This document shows positions 46,322 through 56,169 of a stretch of DNA of 64,000 nucleotides, piece by piece (position 1 is the first letter of the stretch; every line of letters begins with the position of its first letter). Below the pieces are notes generated by a model, which was given only the letters and a program-made list of their open reading frames with translations, did no database searches and was not told the origin of the DNA. Position numbers and translations under genes: made by a program. Origin of the DNA: Scytolyngbya sp. HA4215-MV1 (lineage in GTDB: Bacteria; Cyanobacteriota; Cyanobacteriia; Leptolyngbyales; Leptolyngbyaceae); assembly GCA_019359045.1 (NCBI GenBank), contig JAHHIA010000001.1:766299-830298 (forward strand). The letters are read 5' to 3'.

Positions 46322-47077
46322 CTATAGCTTTTGAATCAGAATTGGGGACGATTTGTGTTGTTGTGGCGCTGCCGCATCTTCGATCGTAATTGCCATCGCT
46401 TTGACCAGTTTGGGATTTTGAAATGCGCTGGGTAATACGATCTCATGGGCTTGATTGCCTTGATCTTTGACCGTGAAAACTTGCGTCAAAATCGCATTGT
46501 GTTCGTCGGTCGTAAAAGGGGCATCGGCAGTCAACACCGTCCACAATACATAAACTTTGCCAGACTCCAGCGGTGGCAGTTTTTCGATCGTCAAAGTGCC
46601 CCGCAATGTTTCAGGATTGACCTTGACCAACACCGCTACCGATGTGCCTGGCGATTGGGTCGGTTGTAGCGACAATACGATCGGCGTTTGAGAATTCTGT
46701 GCCATTTGGGTTTGCAGCGATCGCCAGAGTAGATAGTTGCTGATGCTGAGCGAGACAATCACCCCAGCCGCAACGGCTCCTAGTGCTTTTGCCCAGCGAG
46801 GCAGCAAGACCACCGGCGGTACAGTAGCGATCGGGATAGTTGGCTCAGTGGCAGCAGCAAATGCTTGCATCACCTTGTCTCGCAATTGGGGTGGTGGCTC
46901 TACGGTGGGTGGAGCGTAGGCTGTCTCTAGCGTCCATCGCAGGTCTTGCACTGCCTGAGCCATCGCCGGATCTGCCAAGATCTGCTCGACCTGGGCAGAT
47001 TCTTCCATATCCAACTCATTGAGAACATACCCTGCTAGTAGTTCTTGAATTTCTTCTGGCGAACTTGACTGACTCAT
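46322..47077 (-). CDS. Anti-sigma factor (RskA-like)
   Basis: This 251-residue single-pass membrane protein has an N-terminal cytoplasmic anti-sigma helix bundle (about 1-60, PEEIQELLAGYVLNELDMEE then VEQILADPAMAQAVQ), one membrane segment (about 97-116, ALGAVAAGVIVSLSISNYLL) and an RskA-type C-terminal domain (about 125-250, LTIEKLPPLESGKVYVLWTV). It would hold an ECF sigma factor until an envelope signal releases it. No sigma factor gene is adjacent. I use the ATG at 47077 (MSQSSSPEEIQ); a GTG at 47125 in frame is also possible. Confidence 0.8.
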   Translation of the reverse strand: MSQSSSPEEIQELLAGYVLNELDMEESAQVEQILADPAMAQAVQDLRWTLETAYAPPTVEPPPQLRDKVMQAFAAATEPTIPIATVPPVVLLPRWAKALGAVAAGVIVSLSISNYLLWRSLQTQMAQNSQTPIVLSLQPTQSPGTSVAVLVKVNPETLRGTLTIEKLPPLESGKVYVLWTVLTADAPFTTDEHNAILTQVFTVKDQGNQAHEIVLPSAFQNPKLVKAMAITIEDAAAPQQHKSSPILIQKL

Positions 47078-47308
47078 GCTGCTACCATCCTCAATGCAAT
47101 CGGATTGAGGCTCGTCTTTGAACACTCGATAGAAGTACGGTTTTAACTCAAGCTTGGATGTCTTTATTAACTAAAAAATATTGGTGATCGCAATTTTAGA
47201 TGATTTCTCAAGAACACTCTTTTACCCTTGCAAAGGCGTAGGGGCTCATGCCCTTACGCCTTGACAGCCAAGTCTGGGTTTTGGGGTAGTTTACCAGTGT
47301 AAACTACT

Positions 47309-47671
47309 TTAGTGATCGTTGTCCAATGCTTGAAGTTGGGTCTCAATTGCATTCAGGTAGACTTGATTGGCGACAAATTTAGCATCCAGACGACGAGACG
47401 CGATCGCCCCCTGTACCAAATCTTGAGCAGAAATTCTCCCAGTTCGATAAGCCGCGAACAATCCATCATAGCTGGGAATGCCTTGCGGTTGGAGGTAGCC
47501 CTGACGTGCTAGGGTGACTAAATCAAATGGAGTTAAGTGGCTGGAGAGGGGCTGGTTCAGGCTGGTGTTACTCATTGCCAACCACTGAACACGAGACTCG
47601 GCTTTGACGGCTGGGACGATCGTGGTCGTTGCCAACAAAACCGACAGACCTGCAAGAATCAAGCGTTTCAT
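47309..47671 (-). CDS. Exported hypothetical protein
   Basis: This 120-residue protein has a clear signal peptide (MKRLILAGLSVLLATTTIVP, cleavage near AVKAES) and a mature part rich in polar residues: LTPFDLVTLARQGYLQPQGI, YDGLFAAYRTGRISAQDLVQ, ASRRLDAKFVANQVYLN. It resembles small secreted proteins common in cyanobacteria with no known function. A strong GGAGAA ribosome binding site precedes the ATG by 5 nt. It is transcribed on the same strand as the anti-sigma gene, 230 nt away. Confidence 0.65.
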   Translation of the reverse strand: MKRLILAGLSVLLATTTIVPAVKAESRVQWLAMSNTSLNQPLSSHLTPFDLVTLARQGYLQPQGIPSYDGLFAAYRTGRISAQDLVQGAIASRRLDAKFVANQVYLNAIETQLQALDNDH

Positions 47672-47794
47672 AATTTCTCCTGGGGTGAAGAGGTAAGTTT
47701 CTGAAGGGCTTCACTTGATTACTAGCTTCGGTGCTGCACCTAAGACAGCTCTGATTCCGCCATAAATGTAGCGTAAGAAACAAATGAGAAAGCT

Positions 47795-47890
47795 GAGAGG
47801 AGTTGGGAGTTAGGAATCGGGGTTAGGAGTCAGAGTTGGGAGGCAGGAGGCAGTAATGCTCCCTGCGGCTTCTCCGTCTCCTCTAACTCA
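47795..47890. repeat. Purine-rich short tandem repeat tract
   Basis: GAGTTGGGAGTTAGGAATCG, GGGTTAGGAGTCAGAGTTGG and GAGGCAGGAGGCAGTAATGC are successive degenerate heptamer-like units, followed by a complementary pyrimidine run (CTCCGTCTCCTCTAACTC). It has the same type of composition as repeats near 18640 and 21150. It fills most of the gap before the panC-cmk gene. Confidence 0.45.
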
Positions 47891-49528
47891 TCACCCTATT
47901 ACTCCATTCGGAACAACTTCGGTATATAACGCTGCAATCTGGTTGATCACATCGGTGATGCTGAGATTATCGGTTTGTACTTCGATCGCGTCGGTGGCTT
48001 TGCGTAAGGGCGCGATTGCGCGGTTACTGTCTTTGTAGTCGCGCTCAATAATGGTGCGTTCCAGTGCTTCCAGATCCATCTCACCCCGCCCCTGGTTTCT
48101 TAGGTCTTGCTGGCGACGACGCGCACGTTCTTGCACTGAAGCGGTCAGAAAAATCTTTAGCTCAGCATCGGGAAACACATGGGTGCCGATATCGCGCCCT
48201 TCGATCACAATGCCGCCATTACGTCCATAACGTTGCTGCTGTTTTACCAATTCAGTCCGCACAGCTGCTTGCGCCGCGATCGCTGAAACCTGACTAGTCA
48301 CCTCTAGACTGCGAATCTCCTGCGTGACATTCTGCCCATTGATCCGAACTTTGAGACTGGCAGCGGCAGAAGCAGCCGAACCTGAGGCAGGGTTCACTAG
48401 CTGCTCATCCACTTCTAATTGAATTTCGCACTGACTGACCAGTTCTGCTACGGCTGGCTCATCGGTAATGGCAATCCCCGATTGCAAGACTAGCCAGGTC
48501 AGAGCACGATACATCGCTCCGGTGTCCAGGTACATCAGCCTCAGGGTTTGGGCAAGTTGACGAGCAATGGTTGATTTGCCTGCCCCTGCTGGCCCATCGA
48601 TCGCCACAATGGGCTTGCGATTGGACAGACAAATGTTGTCAATCAGGCGAGTAGACCCCAATCGTGCGGCGATCGCCAGCAGCCCATTGTCGCCAATGCG
48701 CTCCAGGGGAACCAGAGTCGTCGGTTCAACTAATTCAATATATTCAGGCTGCATAACTGGAACTGTGTCAATTGCTGTTTTAACCGCTTCAATTAAAGCC
48801 GAACTTGTGCACTCCCCACTATTAAAAAGTTCTTTAGCTTGTTGCAAACTGCGATATAGCACAGCTGCTTGTTCGCGTTGTTCAGGGGTCAAGTATTGGT
48901 TTCGAGAACTGTAGGCTAGCCCACTCCGTTCTCGCACCGTCGGACAACCAATAATTTCGATCGGCAAATTCAAATCGCTCACTAGGCACCGAATAATTGC
49001 CAGTTGTTGGGCATCCTTTTGCCCAAAATAGGCGCGATCGGGCTGTACCAGATTCAACAGTTTGGTGACGATCGTCGCAACACCTTGAAAATGTCCGGCT
49101 CTGTAAGGACCACACATGACCGACATCATCGCAGCAGGCGGCATGACCTGCGTTGGCGAATTCACCGCTTGAGGCTTGATCCCCAATTGCTCCGCACTGG
49201 GTGCAAAAATTGCATCTACCCCAGCTTGCTCACAGAGCGCTCGATCTTGCTCCAGGGTTCTAGGGTACTGCTGAAAATCCTCATGGGGTCCAAATTGCAG
49301 TGGATTCACAAAGATCGAGACCACCACGATATCATTCTCTTGACGAGCACGCTGGATTAGGCTCAGATGTCCCACATGGAGTGCTCCCATCGTTGGGACT
49401 AAACCGATCTCCGGGGCATGCAAGCTCGGATCGCTGCTGCCAGTACCCACTCTGGCAAAGCAATCATATCCAGACCGATAAAGGTCTAGATAGCAGCGCA
49501 ATCCAGCCACAGTCTTAAACAGCCGCAC
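47891..49528 (-). CDS. panC/cmk: Bifunctional pantothenate synthetase / cytidylate kinase (PanC-Cmk fusion)
   Basis: This 545-residue fusion is typical of cyanobacteria. The N-terminal half (about 1-290) is pantoate-beta-alanine ligase: GLVPTMGALHVGHLSLI, FVNPLQFGPHEDFQQYPRT and YFGQKDAQQLAII. The C-terminal half (from about 305) is cytidylate kinase, with P-loop DGPAGAGKSTIARQLA, LYLDTGAMYRALTW and GRDIGTHVFPDAELKIFL. It links pantothenate (CoA) and CTP/dCTP metabolism. The GTG at 49528 (MRLFKTVAGLRCY) matches the family start; a TTG at 49540 is also in frame. Confidence 0.93.
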   Translation of the reverse strand: MRLFKTVAGLRCYLDLYRSGYDCFARVGTGSSDPSLHAPEIGLVPTMGALHVGHLSLIQRARQENDIVVVSIFVNPLQFGPHEDFQQYPRTLEQDRALCEQAGVDAIFAPSAEQLGIKPQAVNSPTQVMPPAAMMSVMCGPYRAGHFQGVATIVTKLLNLVQPDRAYFGQKDAQQLAIIRCLVSDLNLPIEIIGCPTVRERSGLAYSSRNQYLTPEQREQAAVLYRSLQQAKELFNSGECTSSALIEAVKTAIDTVPVMQPEYIELVEPTTLVPLERIGDNGLLAIAARLGSTRLIDNICLSNRKPIVAIDGPAGAGKSTIARQLAQTLRLMYLDTGAMYRALTWLVLQSGIAITDEPAVAELVSQCEIQLEVDEQLVNPASGSAASAAASLKVRINGQNVTQEIRSLEVTSQVSAIAAQAAVRTELVKQQQRYGRNGGIVIEGRDIGTHVFPDAELKIFLTASVQERARRRQQDLRNQGRGEMDLEALERTIIERDYKDSNRAIAPLRKATDAIEVQTDNLSITDVINQIAALYTEVVPNGVIG

Positions 49529-49719
49529 CGAAGCTCCCAAAAGTTACTGATCTCACGCTAATAGTTTAGCCACACTCTTGTCTGAACGTGGGGAATTTGA
49601 GTGAGGGGGGATGGGATTTATGACTCAAAACTTCCTCGTCTTCTCCGTGTCTACCCTTTTCCATCGTCTCCAGCAGCCTCTTCGATAAAATAATGAAAGT
49701 ACGTAATATTGCTTAACTA

Positions 49720-50613
49720 ATGCAGGTAACTCTCTCGACGGCTCCCCTTCCCGGTCAGTATTGGCGCTGGCGGGATCAACTAATCTACTATGTGCAGGCA
49801 GGTCACAAACACCCCGATCGTCCGCCCATTCTGCTGATCCATGGCTTTGGGGCTTCGACCGATCACTGGCGTAAAAATATTAGCGGGTTGAGTGAAGATT
49901 TTGAGGTTTGGGCAATCGACTTGTTGGGGTTTGGGCGATCGGCAAAGCCCAATTGGGAATATAGCGGTGATCTCTGGCGCAATCAGTTGCATGAGTTTAT
50001 TCAGGAGGTGATTGGGCGACCCGCAGTTCTGTCAGGCAACTCGTTAGGCGGATATGCCTGCCTTTGTGTGGCAGCCCAACGCCCCGAATCGGCTGCTGGG
50101 TTAATTCTGATCAACAGTGCAGGTCCCTTTACTGATATTCAAGGGACGACCAAGCCCGATCCTATCCGTGAGGTGTTGGGAAGTGTGATGCAAACTTTAT
50201 TTCGACAAGACTGGGCAAGCTTTTTGCTCTTTCAATATGTACGGCAAAAATCCCTGATCCGCAAAACTTTAGAGAAGGTCTATCTGGATCAAAGTGCAGT
50301 CACTAACCAATTGGTGGAAGAAATCTACCGTCCTGCTTGTGATCCTGGTGCCGATAAAGTTTTTGCCTCTGTTTTTCGTACCCCTCAGGGCGAAAAAGTA
50401 GATGTTTTGCTCCACCAACTCACTTGCCCATTGCTTATGCTCTGGGGTGAAGCTGATCCCTGGATCAACGCCAGAGAACGCGGCGAAAAATTTCGCTCTT
50501 ATCATCCCCAACTCACTGAATACTATCTCCAAGCCGGGCATTGTCCTCATGATGAGGTGCCGGATCAGGTCAATGGGTTGATTCGGGAATGGGTAATGGG
50601 GAAAAAGCGTTAA
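49720..50613 (+). CDS. Alpha/beta-fold hydrolase
   Basis: This 297-residue alpha/beta hydrolase has the oxyanion-loop HGFGASTDHW, the nucleophile elbow GNSLGG (serine 108), the aspartate in LMLWGEADPWI and the histidine in QAGHCPHDE. The WRWRDQLIYYVQAG start is typical of a plastid/cyanobacterial subgroup related to plant pheophytinase-like enzymes. The substrate is unknown; no signal peptide is present, so it is cytoplasmic. It ends just before a strong hairpin terminator and is followed by glpX. Confidence 0.85.
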   Translation: MQVTLSTAPLPGQYWRWRDQLIYYVQAGHKHPDRPPILLIHGFGASTDHWRKNISGLSEDFEVWAIDLLGFGRSAKPNWEYSGDLWRNQLHEFIQEVIGRPAVLSGNSLGGYACLCVAAQRPESAAGLILINSAGPFTDIQGTTKPDPIREVLGSVMQTLFRQDWASFLLFQYVRQKSLIRKTLEKVYLDQSAVTNQLVEEIYRPACDPGADKVFASVFRTPQGEKVDVLLHQLTCPLLMLWGEADPWINARERGEKFRSYHPQLTEYYLQAGHCPHDEVPDQVNGLIREWVMGKKR

Positions 50614-50641
50614 AGGGGGATGGATAAAACCATCCCCCTTT
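50612..50641. terminator. Bidirectional hairpin terminator after the hydrolase gene
   Basis: A perfect 12-bp stem, AAAGGGGGATGG pairing with CCATCCCCCTTT, around an ATAAAA loop begins at the hydrolase stop codon. The T-tract is short on the plus strand. Confidence 0.6.
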
Positions 50642-50770
50642 AACGCCTCATCAAAACTTTACACGGGGGATTTCAGCGATTCTCTTCTGCCAGATCCCCG
50701 CCTTTGATAGACTTGTAGACTGAGACCAGCACGGAAAGCGCGCAAAATCAGCAGTTGGGAGGACTATTTC

Positions 50771-51808
50771 GTGGAGAATACGCTCGGTTTAGAAATTATT
50801 GAAGTGGTAGAGCAGGCAGGAATTGCCTCTGCTCGGTTGATGGGTAAAGGCGATAAGAACGAAGCTGACCGGGTGGCAGTGGAAGCAATGCGGAACCGCA
50901 TGAACGAGATCTATATGCGGGGTCGGATTGTGATTGGGGAAGGTGAGCGGGATGATGCTCCCATGCTTTACATCGGTGAAGAAGTGGGGATTTGTACCCG
51001 TGAGGATGCGAAAGCGTATTGCAATCCTGACGAATTGGTTGAGATCGACATTGCAGTTGATCCCTGCGAAGGCACGAACCTTTGTGCTTATGGTCAACCG
51101 GGTTCGATGGCAGTGTTGGCGATTTCGGAGAAGGGTGGGCTGTTTGCTGCACCCGACTTTTATATGAAAAAGCTGGCTGCTCCCCCAGCGGCAAAGGGAC
51201 ATGTAGACATTAACAAGTCAGCCACCGAAAACCTGAAAATTTTGGCTGAATGTCTGGATCGATCGATCGATGAATTAGTGGTGGTGGTGATGAAGCGCGA
51301 TCGCCACAATGACTTGATCAAGGAAATCCGTGAAGCTGGTGCACGGGTTCAGTTGATTAGCGATGGAGATGTCGGTGCTGCTATTAACTGTGGTTTCTCC
51401 GGAACAAACATCCATGCCTTGATGGGGATTGGTGCAGCACCCGAAGGAGTGATTTCAGCCGCAGCGTTGCGTTGTTTGGGTGCCCACTTCCAGGGACAAC
51501 TGATCTATGATCCTGCGGTTGTTAAGACAGGGCTGATTGGCGAGAGCAAAGAAGCCAACCTTGAGCGACTCTCCGAAATGGGGATCAAAGATGCTGATAA
51601 GGTTTATACCGCAGAAGAACTTGCATGCGGTGAGACGGTTCTCTTTGCTGGCACCGGGATTACGTCGGGTAACTTGATCAATGGTGTGCGCTTCTTCAAG
51701 GGGGGTGCCAGAACCCAAACCCTGGTTATTTCCAGTCAATCCAAAACAGCTCGATTTGTGGACACGATTCACATGTTCGACCAACCGAAGTACATTCAAT
51801 TGCACTAA
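50771..51808 (+). CDS. glpX: Class II fructose-1,6-/sedoheptulose-1,7-bisphosphatase
   Basis: This 345-residue GlpX-type enzyme in cyanobacteria hydrolyses both FBP and SBP in the Calvin cycle. Signatures are [35 protein letters not shown], and the metal site [11 protein letters not shown]. Length is normal. Translation starts at a GTG (50771). The gene is followed by hemA, separated by a palindromic repeat, the same order as in many cyanobacteria. Confidence 0.94.
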   Translation: MENTLGLEIIEVVEQAGIASARLMGKGDKNEADRVAVEAMRNRMNEIYMRGRIVIGEGERDDAPMLYIGEEVGICTREDAKAYCNPDELVEIDIAVDPCEGTNLCAYGQPGSMAVLAISEKGGLFAAPDFYMKKLAAPPAAKGHVDINKSATENLKILAECLDRSIDELVVVVMKRDRHNDLIKEIREAGARVQLISDGDVGAAINCGFSGTNIHALMGIGAAPEGVISAAALRCLGAHFQGQLIYDPAVVKTGLIGESKEANLERLSEMGIKDADKVYTAEELACGETVLFAGTGITSGNLINGVRFFKGGARTQTLVISSQSKTARFVDTIHMFDQPKYIQLH

Positions 51809-51841
51809 ACTTCTTTAGGCTTACGGATTCAGATAACTTGC

Positions 51842-51913
51842 GTAGGTTGAGTAGAACAACGTAAAACCCAACAGATCAAAGATGTTGGGTTTTATAGACT
51901 CAACTCAACCTAC
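51842..51913. repeat. Nested inverted repeat between glpX and hemA
   Basis: The outer arms GTAGGTTGAGT (51842-51852) and ACTCAACCTAC (51903-51913) enclose an inner perfect hairpin AAAACCCAACA/TGTTGGGTTTT (11 bp, 9-nt loop). This is the common cyanobacterial 'GTAGGTTG...' palindromic repeat. The inner hairpin could act as a terminator or mRNA stabiliser for glpX. Confidence 0.65.
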
Positions 51914-52000
51914 AAAAGCCTTAAATCACGTAGGCTAAATGCAAGTGTTTTGCACAACCCTCTACTATCAATAAGTCATTTAAGAGACCCCAGTATACCT

Positions 52001-53314
52001 ATGAACATTGCTGTGATCGGTCTGAGCCATAAGACAGCCCCGGTTGAGATTCGAGAAAAGTTAAGTGTACCGGAACCCCAATGTGAGAGTGCTATCGCGC
52101 ATCTATGTAGCTACCCTCATGTTGAAGAAGTTGCCATCCTTAGCACGTGCAATCGATTAGAAATTTATGTAGTCACCAACGAAACGGAGCAGGGCATTCG
52201 GGAAGTAACCCAATTTTTGGCAGAGCGGAGCAAAATGCCGCTGCATCACCTGCGCCAGCATCTGTTTATTTTGTTACATCAGGATGCCGTGATGCATATC
52301 ATGCGGGTTGCTGCGGGATTGGACAGTTTGGTGCTGGGCGAAGGGCAAATTCTGGCACAGGTAAAGCATTGTCACAAGCTGGGGCAACAGCATAATGGGG
52401 TGGGGCGCGTTCTAAACCAGCTTTTGAAACAGGCGCTTACCGCAGGCAAGCGAGTTCGTACCGAAACGAGTATTGGCACGGGTGCCGTTTCCATCAGTTC
52501 GGCGGCGGTTGAATTAGCGCAAATGAAAGTGCAAAACCTGGCGGCTTATCGAGTGGCGATCGTTGGGGCGGGCAAGATGTCGCGTTTGTTGGTGCAACAC
52601 CTGATTGCCAAAGGTGCCGCGCACATTGCAATTATCAATCGATCGGTGCAAAAAGCCGAAGAACTCGCCAAACAATTCCAGGATGCTGTGCAAGCCAACG
52701 GACATCCGCCGATGCAACTGCATCCGTTGGAAGAGATGATGTCGGTGATCGCTCAGTCGGATCTGGTGTTTACCAGTACTGCCTCTACAGAGCCTTTGCT
52801 CGATCGGGCAAAACTAGAAGCCAGCCTCACACCCAACCGGCCGCTGATGTTGATCGACATTTCGGTTCCCCGCAACGTGGATGCGGATGTGAATGATCTG
52901 CCCCATGTCCATGTGTTTAATGTGGATGATTTGAAAGCCGTGGTTGCCCAAAATCAGGAAAGTCGTCGCCAAATGGCAATGGAAGCGGAAGCTCTACTGG
53001 AAGAAGAACTGAGCACATTTGAAGCCTGGTGGCGATCGCTAGAAACCATCTCAACCATCAGCAGCCTGCGGGAAAAGGTCGAAACGATTCGGGTGCAAGA
53101 ACTGGAAAAAGCCCTTTCTCGCCTGGGCACCGAATTTGCTGACAAACATCAGGAAGTGATTGAAGCGCTGTCGCGGGGGATTGTCAACAAGATTCTGCAC
53201 GATCCCATGGTACAACTCCGAGCCCAGCAAGATATCGAAGCGCGGCGGGCGGCAATGCAAACCCTGCAAATGTTGTTTAACCTGGAGTCGGCTTCGAACA
53301 AGCAGTACAGTTAG
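52001..53314 (+). CDS. hemA: Glutamyl-tRNA reductase
   Basis: This 437-residue NADPH-dependent enzyme makes glutamate-1-semialdehyde from glutamyl-tRNA, the committed step to chlorophyll, heme and phycobilins. The catalytic cysteine is C50 in STCNRLE; other motifs are [32 protein letters not shown] and the dinucleotide site [17 protein letters not shown]. The ATG at 52001 ([11 protein letters not shown]) is chosen over the in-frame upstream start at 51950. It lies downstream of glpX. Confidence 0.95.
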   Translation: MNIAVIGLSHKTAPVEIREKLSVPEPQCESAIAHLCSYPHVEEVAILSTCNRLEIYVVTNETEQGIREVTQFLAERSKMPLHHLRQHLFILLHQDAVMHIMRVAAGLDSLVLGEGQILAQVKHCHKLGQQHNGVGRVLNQLLKQALTAGKRVRTETSIGTGAVSISSAAVELAQMKVQNLAAYRVAIVGAGKMSRLLVQHLIAKGAAHIAIINRSVQKAEELAKQFQDAVQANGHPPMQLHPLEEMMSVIAQSDLVFTSTASTEPLLDRAKLEASLTPNRPLMLIDISVPRNVDADVNDLPHVHVFNVDDLKAVVAQNQESRRQMAMEAEALLEEELSTFEAWWRSLETISTISSLREKVETIRVQELEKALSRLGTEFADKHQEVIEALSRGIVNKILHDPMVQLRAQQDIEARRAAMQTLQMLFNLESASNKQYS

Positions 53315-53343
53315 TTGCAGATCAAAAAAATTATGAGACTAGT

Positions 53344-53376
53344 GAAGGGCGATGGCCCAGTCGGCGATCGCCTTTC
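53344..53376 (+). terminator. Hairpin terminator after hemA
   Basis: GAAGGGCGAT (53344-53353) pairs with ATCGCCTTTC (53367-53376), allowing one G-U pair, around a 13-nt loop. It lies 30 nt downstream of the hemA stop and between two convergent genes. Confidence 0.45.
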
Positions 53377-53422
53377 GCTGTTGATGAAGAGCCATTAAAC
53401 TTTTGCGTCTCAACTCCTCCTT

Positions 53423-53947
53423 CTAATCCGCGATCGCCCACTGCACATAAGGATTGCCCCCATAAATGCTCTGGTGGGTAATTTCGGTCAAGGGGTGTTG
53501 TGGAATGGCATCCATATCAAAGCGAAAATACACCTGCTTCGACTGAAACCAAACCTTGTAATAGGGAAAGTCTTTGGATATTGCCTGGGCTTGGCAAGTG
53601 GCATAGGCTGGCTTGAGCGGCGCTTTGTAGCTGACAAAGCGATCGCTGGATGCGAAAAACCGGACAGAACTTGCCGCCACACGGCGCAAATCTACCACGA
53701 TCCCTGTTTCGCCACCGCCTTCGTAGTAACGGTTTTTTTGCCACATCCAGATTTCCTTCGGGCAAGTGCCTGCTTTGGGCTTGACCGTCAAAATAATTTC
53801 TGGTGTCCCTGCCAACACTGTCATGGGCGTTAATTGATCGACCGTATTGGGGGTTGTCTCTTGTCCCTGGGCTGCCACCAGCGGACTTAAACAGAGACCG
53901 ACCCAAAAGCTACTCACGATCGCGGCGTGTTTGAGAGAGTGTGTCAT
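53423..53947 (-). CDS. Exported hypothetical protein
   Basis: This 174-residue protein has a signal peptide (MTHSLKHAAIVSSFWVGLCL, cleavage near VAAQG). The mature part has KAGTCPKEIWMWQKNRYYEG followed by GETGIVVDLRRVA, and a second cysteine in YATCQAQA; the two cysteines may pair in the periplasm. No catalytic motif is recognised. The start is the ATG at 53947 (53953 is also possible). It is convergent with hemA. Confidence 0.6.
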   Translation of the reverse strand: MTHSLKHAAIVSSFWVGLCLSPLVAAQGQETTPNTVDQLTPMTVLAGTPEIILTVKPKAGTCPKEIWMWQKNRYYEGGGETGIVVDLRRVAASSVRFFASSDRFVSYKAPLKPAYATCQAQAISKDFPYYKVWFQSKQVYFRFDMDAIPQHPLTEITHQSIYGGNPYVQWAIAD

Positions 53948-54072
53948 AACCATTTTCAGAAAACCATCTTTGGTTAAACTCTAACCGATTGATGAATCGA
54001 CCGTCTCTCTCCGTTCCCGCAATTCGGTTTTGGGCGTGTATTCTGCCGATTGCCTTACCTGCTGCTGGTTGC

Positions 54073-54498
54073 TCAAGTCCGCGCCCAGCGAAACTTGCGA
54101 TCGCTCTCTTGAATTGGCAGATCATTGATACTGGCAAATCGGCGCATCATTAGCCCATTTTCGGCAAATTCCCAGTTTTCATTGCCATAGGCACGATACC
54201 AGAAACCAGCGTCATCGTGCCACTCGTACTCAAATCGCACGGCAATCCGATTGTCCATAAAGCACCAGAGTTCTTTCTTCAAGCGATAGTCTAGTTCTTT
54301 TGCCCACTTGCGGTTGAGAAATTCTTTGATTGCAGCCCGTCCGCTAAAAAATTCTGCTCGATTGCGCCATTCCGAGTCTTCGGTATATGCCAGGGCAACT
54401 CGTTCTGGATCGCGGCTATTCCAGGCATCCTCCGCGGCTTGCACTTTGGCTTTGGCGGTTTCTAGGGTAAATGGAGGCAGGGGAGGTTTGGTTTCCAT
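54073..54498 (-). CDS. NTF2-like/SnoaL-type protein (DUF1348)
   Basis: This 141-residue protein of the NTF2-like superfamily, DUF1348 group, has the pattern [40 protein letters not shown], and [20 protein letters not shown]. These proteins form a cone-shaped pocket and are of unclear role. It is last in a minus-strand group, after the PNPOx-like and GST genes (33-nt gaps), probably one operon. Confidence 0.88.
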   Translation of the reverse strand: METKPPLPPFTLETAKAKVQAAEDAWNSRDPERVALAYTEDSEWRNRAEFFSGRAAIKEFLNRKWAKELDYRLKKELWCFMDNRIAVRFEYEWHDDAGFWYRAYGNENWEFAENGLMMRRFASINDLPIQESDRKFRWART

Positions 54499-54531
54499 GG
54501 GGGAGTAAAGGGTGAAGGGGTAGAGGGGTGG

Positions 54532-55536
54532 CTAATGGGTTTGGGTTGTCGCAGTCTCGTTTTGTAAGGGGGGGTGCCAGGGACCAGTGCGATCGAGGAA
54601 GGGCGAGAATTCGAGGGTTGACCAGCGCAGGGGCAAACTCCCTTCGACGCGATATCCCTGATGCAGTCGAAATCGAAACAATCGTTCGGCTCCTTCATAA
54701 GCACTGATTTCAGCGCCTTGCCAAATCACCTCAGCCGTTCCTGTGAGATACAGTAAATTGCCCTGATTAAAATCCACAAACAGTAGCCCTGCATGGGGAT
54801 TCAGCTCCAAATTGCCAAAGGTATTAAAGTGACAGTTGCCAGAAAAGTCGGGAACGGTTAATGTCTGGTCATCATCGATGCGGACAAAGCCGGGTTTACC
54901 ACCGCGATGAGATACATCAACTCCGCCAGCAGCCCCTGCCGATTCTGATTGGTACGCTGTTGCAATAAAGAACGTGTCAGCCATTTGAATCATGGCTTGT
55001 TCCACAGTTCCCAAGGTTGTGATCGGGTGAATGGTTTTGGGGATTGCTGGCTCAGCTTCGCGCCACTCAAACAGGCGTGCCTGAATGTACTGGGGACAGT
55101 TGCCAAAGCTTTGTCCCACTTGGATGGCAAACCCCTCTGTATGAGTTTCAGCGATCGTGCCGTTCAGGCGATTGCGACGACGTGTATGGAGTTCTATGCC
55201 TAATAACCCGATATCGATACCCGTTGCCAGTGTGTTTGTCAGGGGATCGCCAAACAGAGGTTTGGCTGCAACTTGTAAAGTGTGTTGATTGGGGGAAGAG
55301 AGAAATCCGGGTTCACCCACCAAGATGGAAGCCCAGAGGTGACCTGTCCCATCTACCGTCCCGACAATCACATAAGAGAGTTGGGCAAAAAACTGCTGAT
55401 GCTGTTCGGGCAGATACTCCCGAATCATGCGGCGAGCCTGTTTGTCTATGCGCTCCTGTGCTCCGAGTCGGGCTTGAATTGCCAGTTCGCCCTGATGAAA
55501 GGGTGACTCGGAACGCGACCAGCCTGGATTGACCAT
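54532..55536 (-). CDS. Pyridoxamine 5'-phosphate oxidase-like FMN-binding protein
   Basis: This 334-residue protein has two PNPOx-like split-barrel regions: about 40-95 (QQFFAQLSYVIVGTVDGTGH, WASILVGEPGFL) and about 165-290 (MADTFFIATAYQS, VDVSHRGGKPGFVRIDDDQT, NPHAGLLFVDF). The second matches the flavin-binding general-stress PNPOx type. It likely reduces or binds flavin; the substrate is unknown. The ATG at 55536 (MVNPGWSRSESPFHQGELAI) is preferred over the TTG at 55563. It is 33 nt after the GST gene. Confidence 0.85.
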   Translation of the reverse strand: MVNPGWSRSESPFHQGELAIQARLGAQERIDKQARRMIREYLPEQHQQFFAQLSYVIVGTVDGTGHLWASILVGEPGFLSSPNQHTLQVAAKPLFGDPLTNTLATGIDIGLLGIELHTRRRNRLNGTIAETHTEGFAIQVGQSFGNCPQYIQARLFEWREAEPAIPKTIHPITTLGTVEQAMIQMADTFFIATAYQSESAGAAGGVDVSHRGGKPGFVRIDDDQTLTVPDFSGNCHFNTFGNLELNPHAGLLFVDFNQGNLLYLTGTAEVIWQGAEISAYEGAERLFRFRLHQGYRVEGSLPLRWSTLEFSPFLDRTGPWHPPLQNETATTQTH

Positions 55537-55569
55537 AGGCTTTTTCTCCGATTGTGGTAACAAACCCGT

Positions 55570-56169
55570 TTACACTCCCGCCATTGGCATGTAGCCAGGA
55601 AGGTGTTTGACCCGATCGATCCATGCCAGCACATGCGGATAAGCATCCAGGTCGATTTTGCCATCCCGTGCCAGAGCAACATAGGGAAAAACCGCAACAT
55701 CCGCGATCGTAGGGCGTTCAAATTCTAACCAGGAGCGATCGCTGAGGTGTTGATTGAGTTGGGTCAGAATATAGTCGGCTTTTTGCTGGGCGCGATCGGG
55801 GTTGATGTTCGTCACCTTAAACAAATGGTACAGTCGCGCATTTTCGGGTCCCTGGCGTACTTCTCCTGCGGTGGTAGACAACCAGCGAACCACTTGAGCC
55901 AACGGCAGTGCCTCCAGCGGCAGCCATTGATCGCCCCCATATTGTCGTGCCAGGTAAACCAAAATTGCCTGAGCATCTGCCAGCTTAGTATCGCCATCAA
56001 TCAATAAAGGCACTTGCCCGAAAGGATTGAGTGCCAGATATTCTGGCGATTTGTGTTCACCTTTCATCAAGTCCACTTTGATCCATTCGTATTCGATCTT
56101 TAGCAGTTCCAGCAGCAAGCGTGCTTTGTAGCTATTCCCGGACATTTCGTGACCATAAAGTTGAATCAT
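55570..56169 (-). CDS. Glutathione S-transferase family protein
   Basis: This 199-residue protein has a thioredoxin-like N-terminal domain (LYGHEMSGNSYKARLLLELL with a serine at the catalytic position, and NPFGQVPLLIDGD with the cis-proline glutathione site, then ADAQAILVYL) and an all-alpha C-terminal domain (PTIADVAVFPYVALA). The start is the ATG at 56169. It heads the GST-PNPOx-DUF1348 group and is divergent from a TetR gene with operator repeats, suggesting regulated detoxification of electrophiles. Confidence 0.88.
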   Translation of the reverse strand: MIQLYGHEMSGNSYKARLLLELLKIEYEWIKVDLMKGEHKSPEYLALNPFGQVPLLIDGDTKLADAQAILVYLARQYGGDQWLPLEALPLAQVVRWLSTTAGEVRQGPENARLYHLFKVTNINPDRAQQKADYILTQLNQHLSDRSWLEFERPTIADVAVFPYVALARDGKIDLDAYPHVLAWIDRVKHLPGYMPMAGV

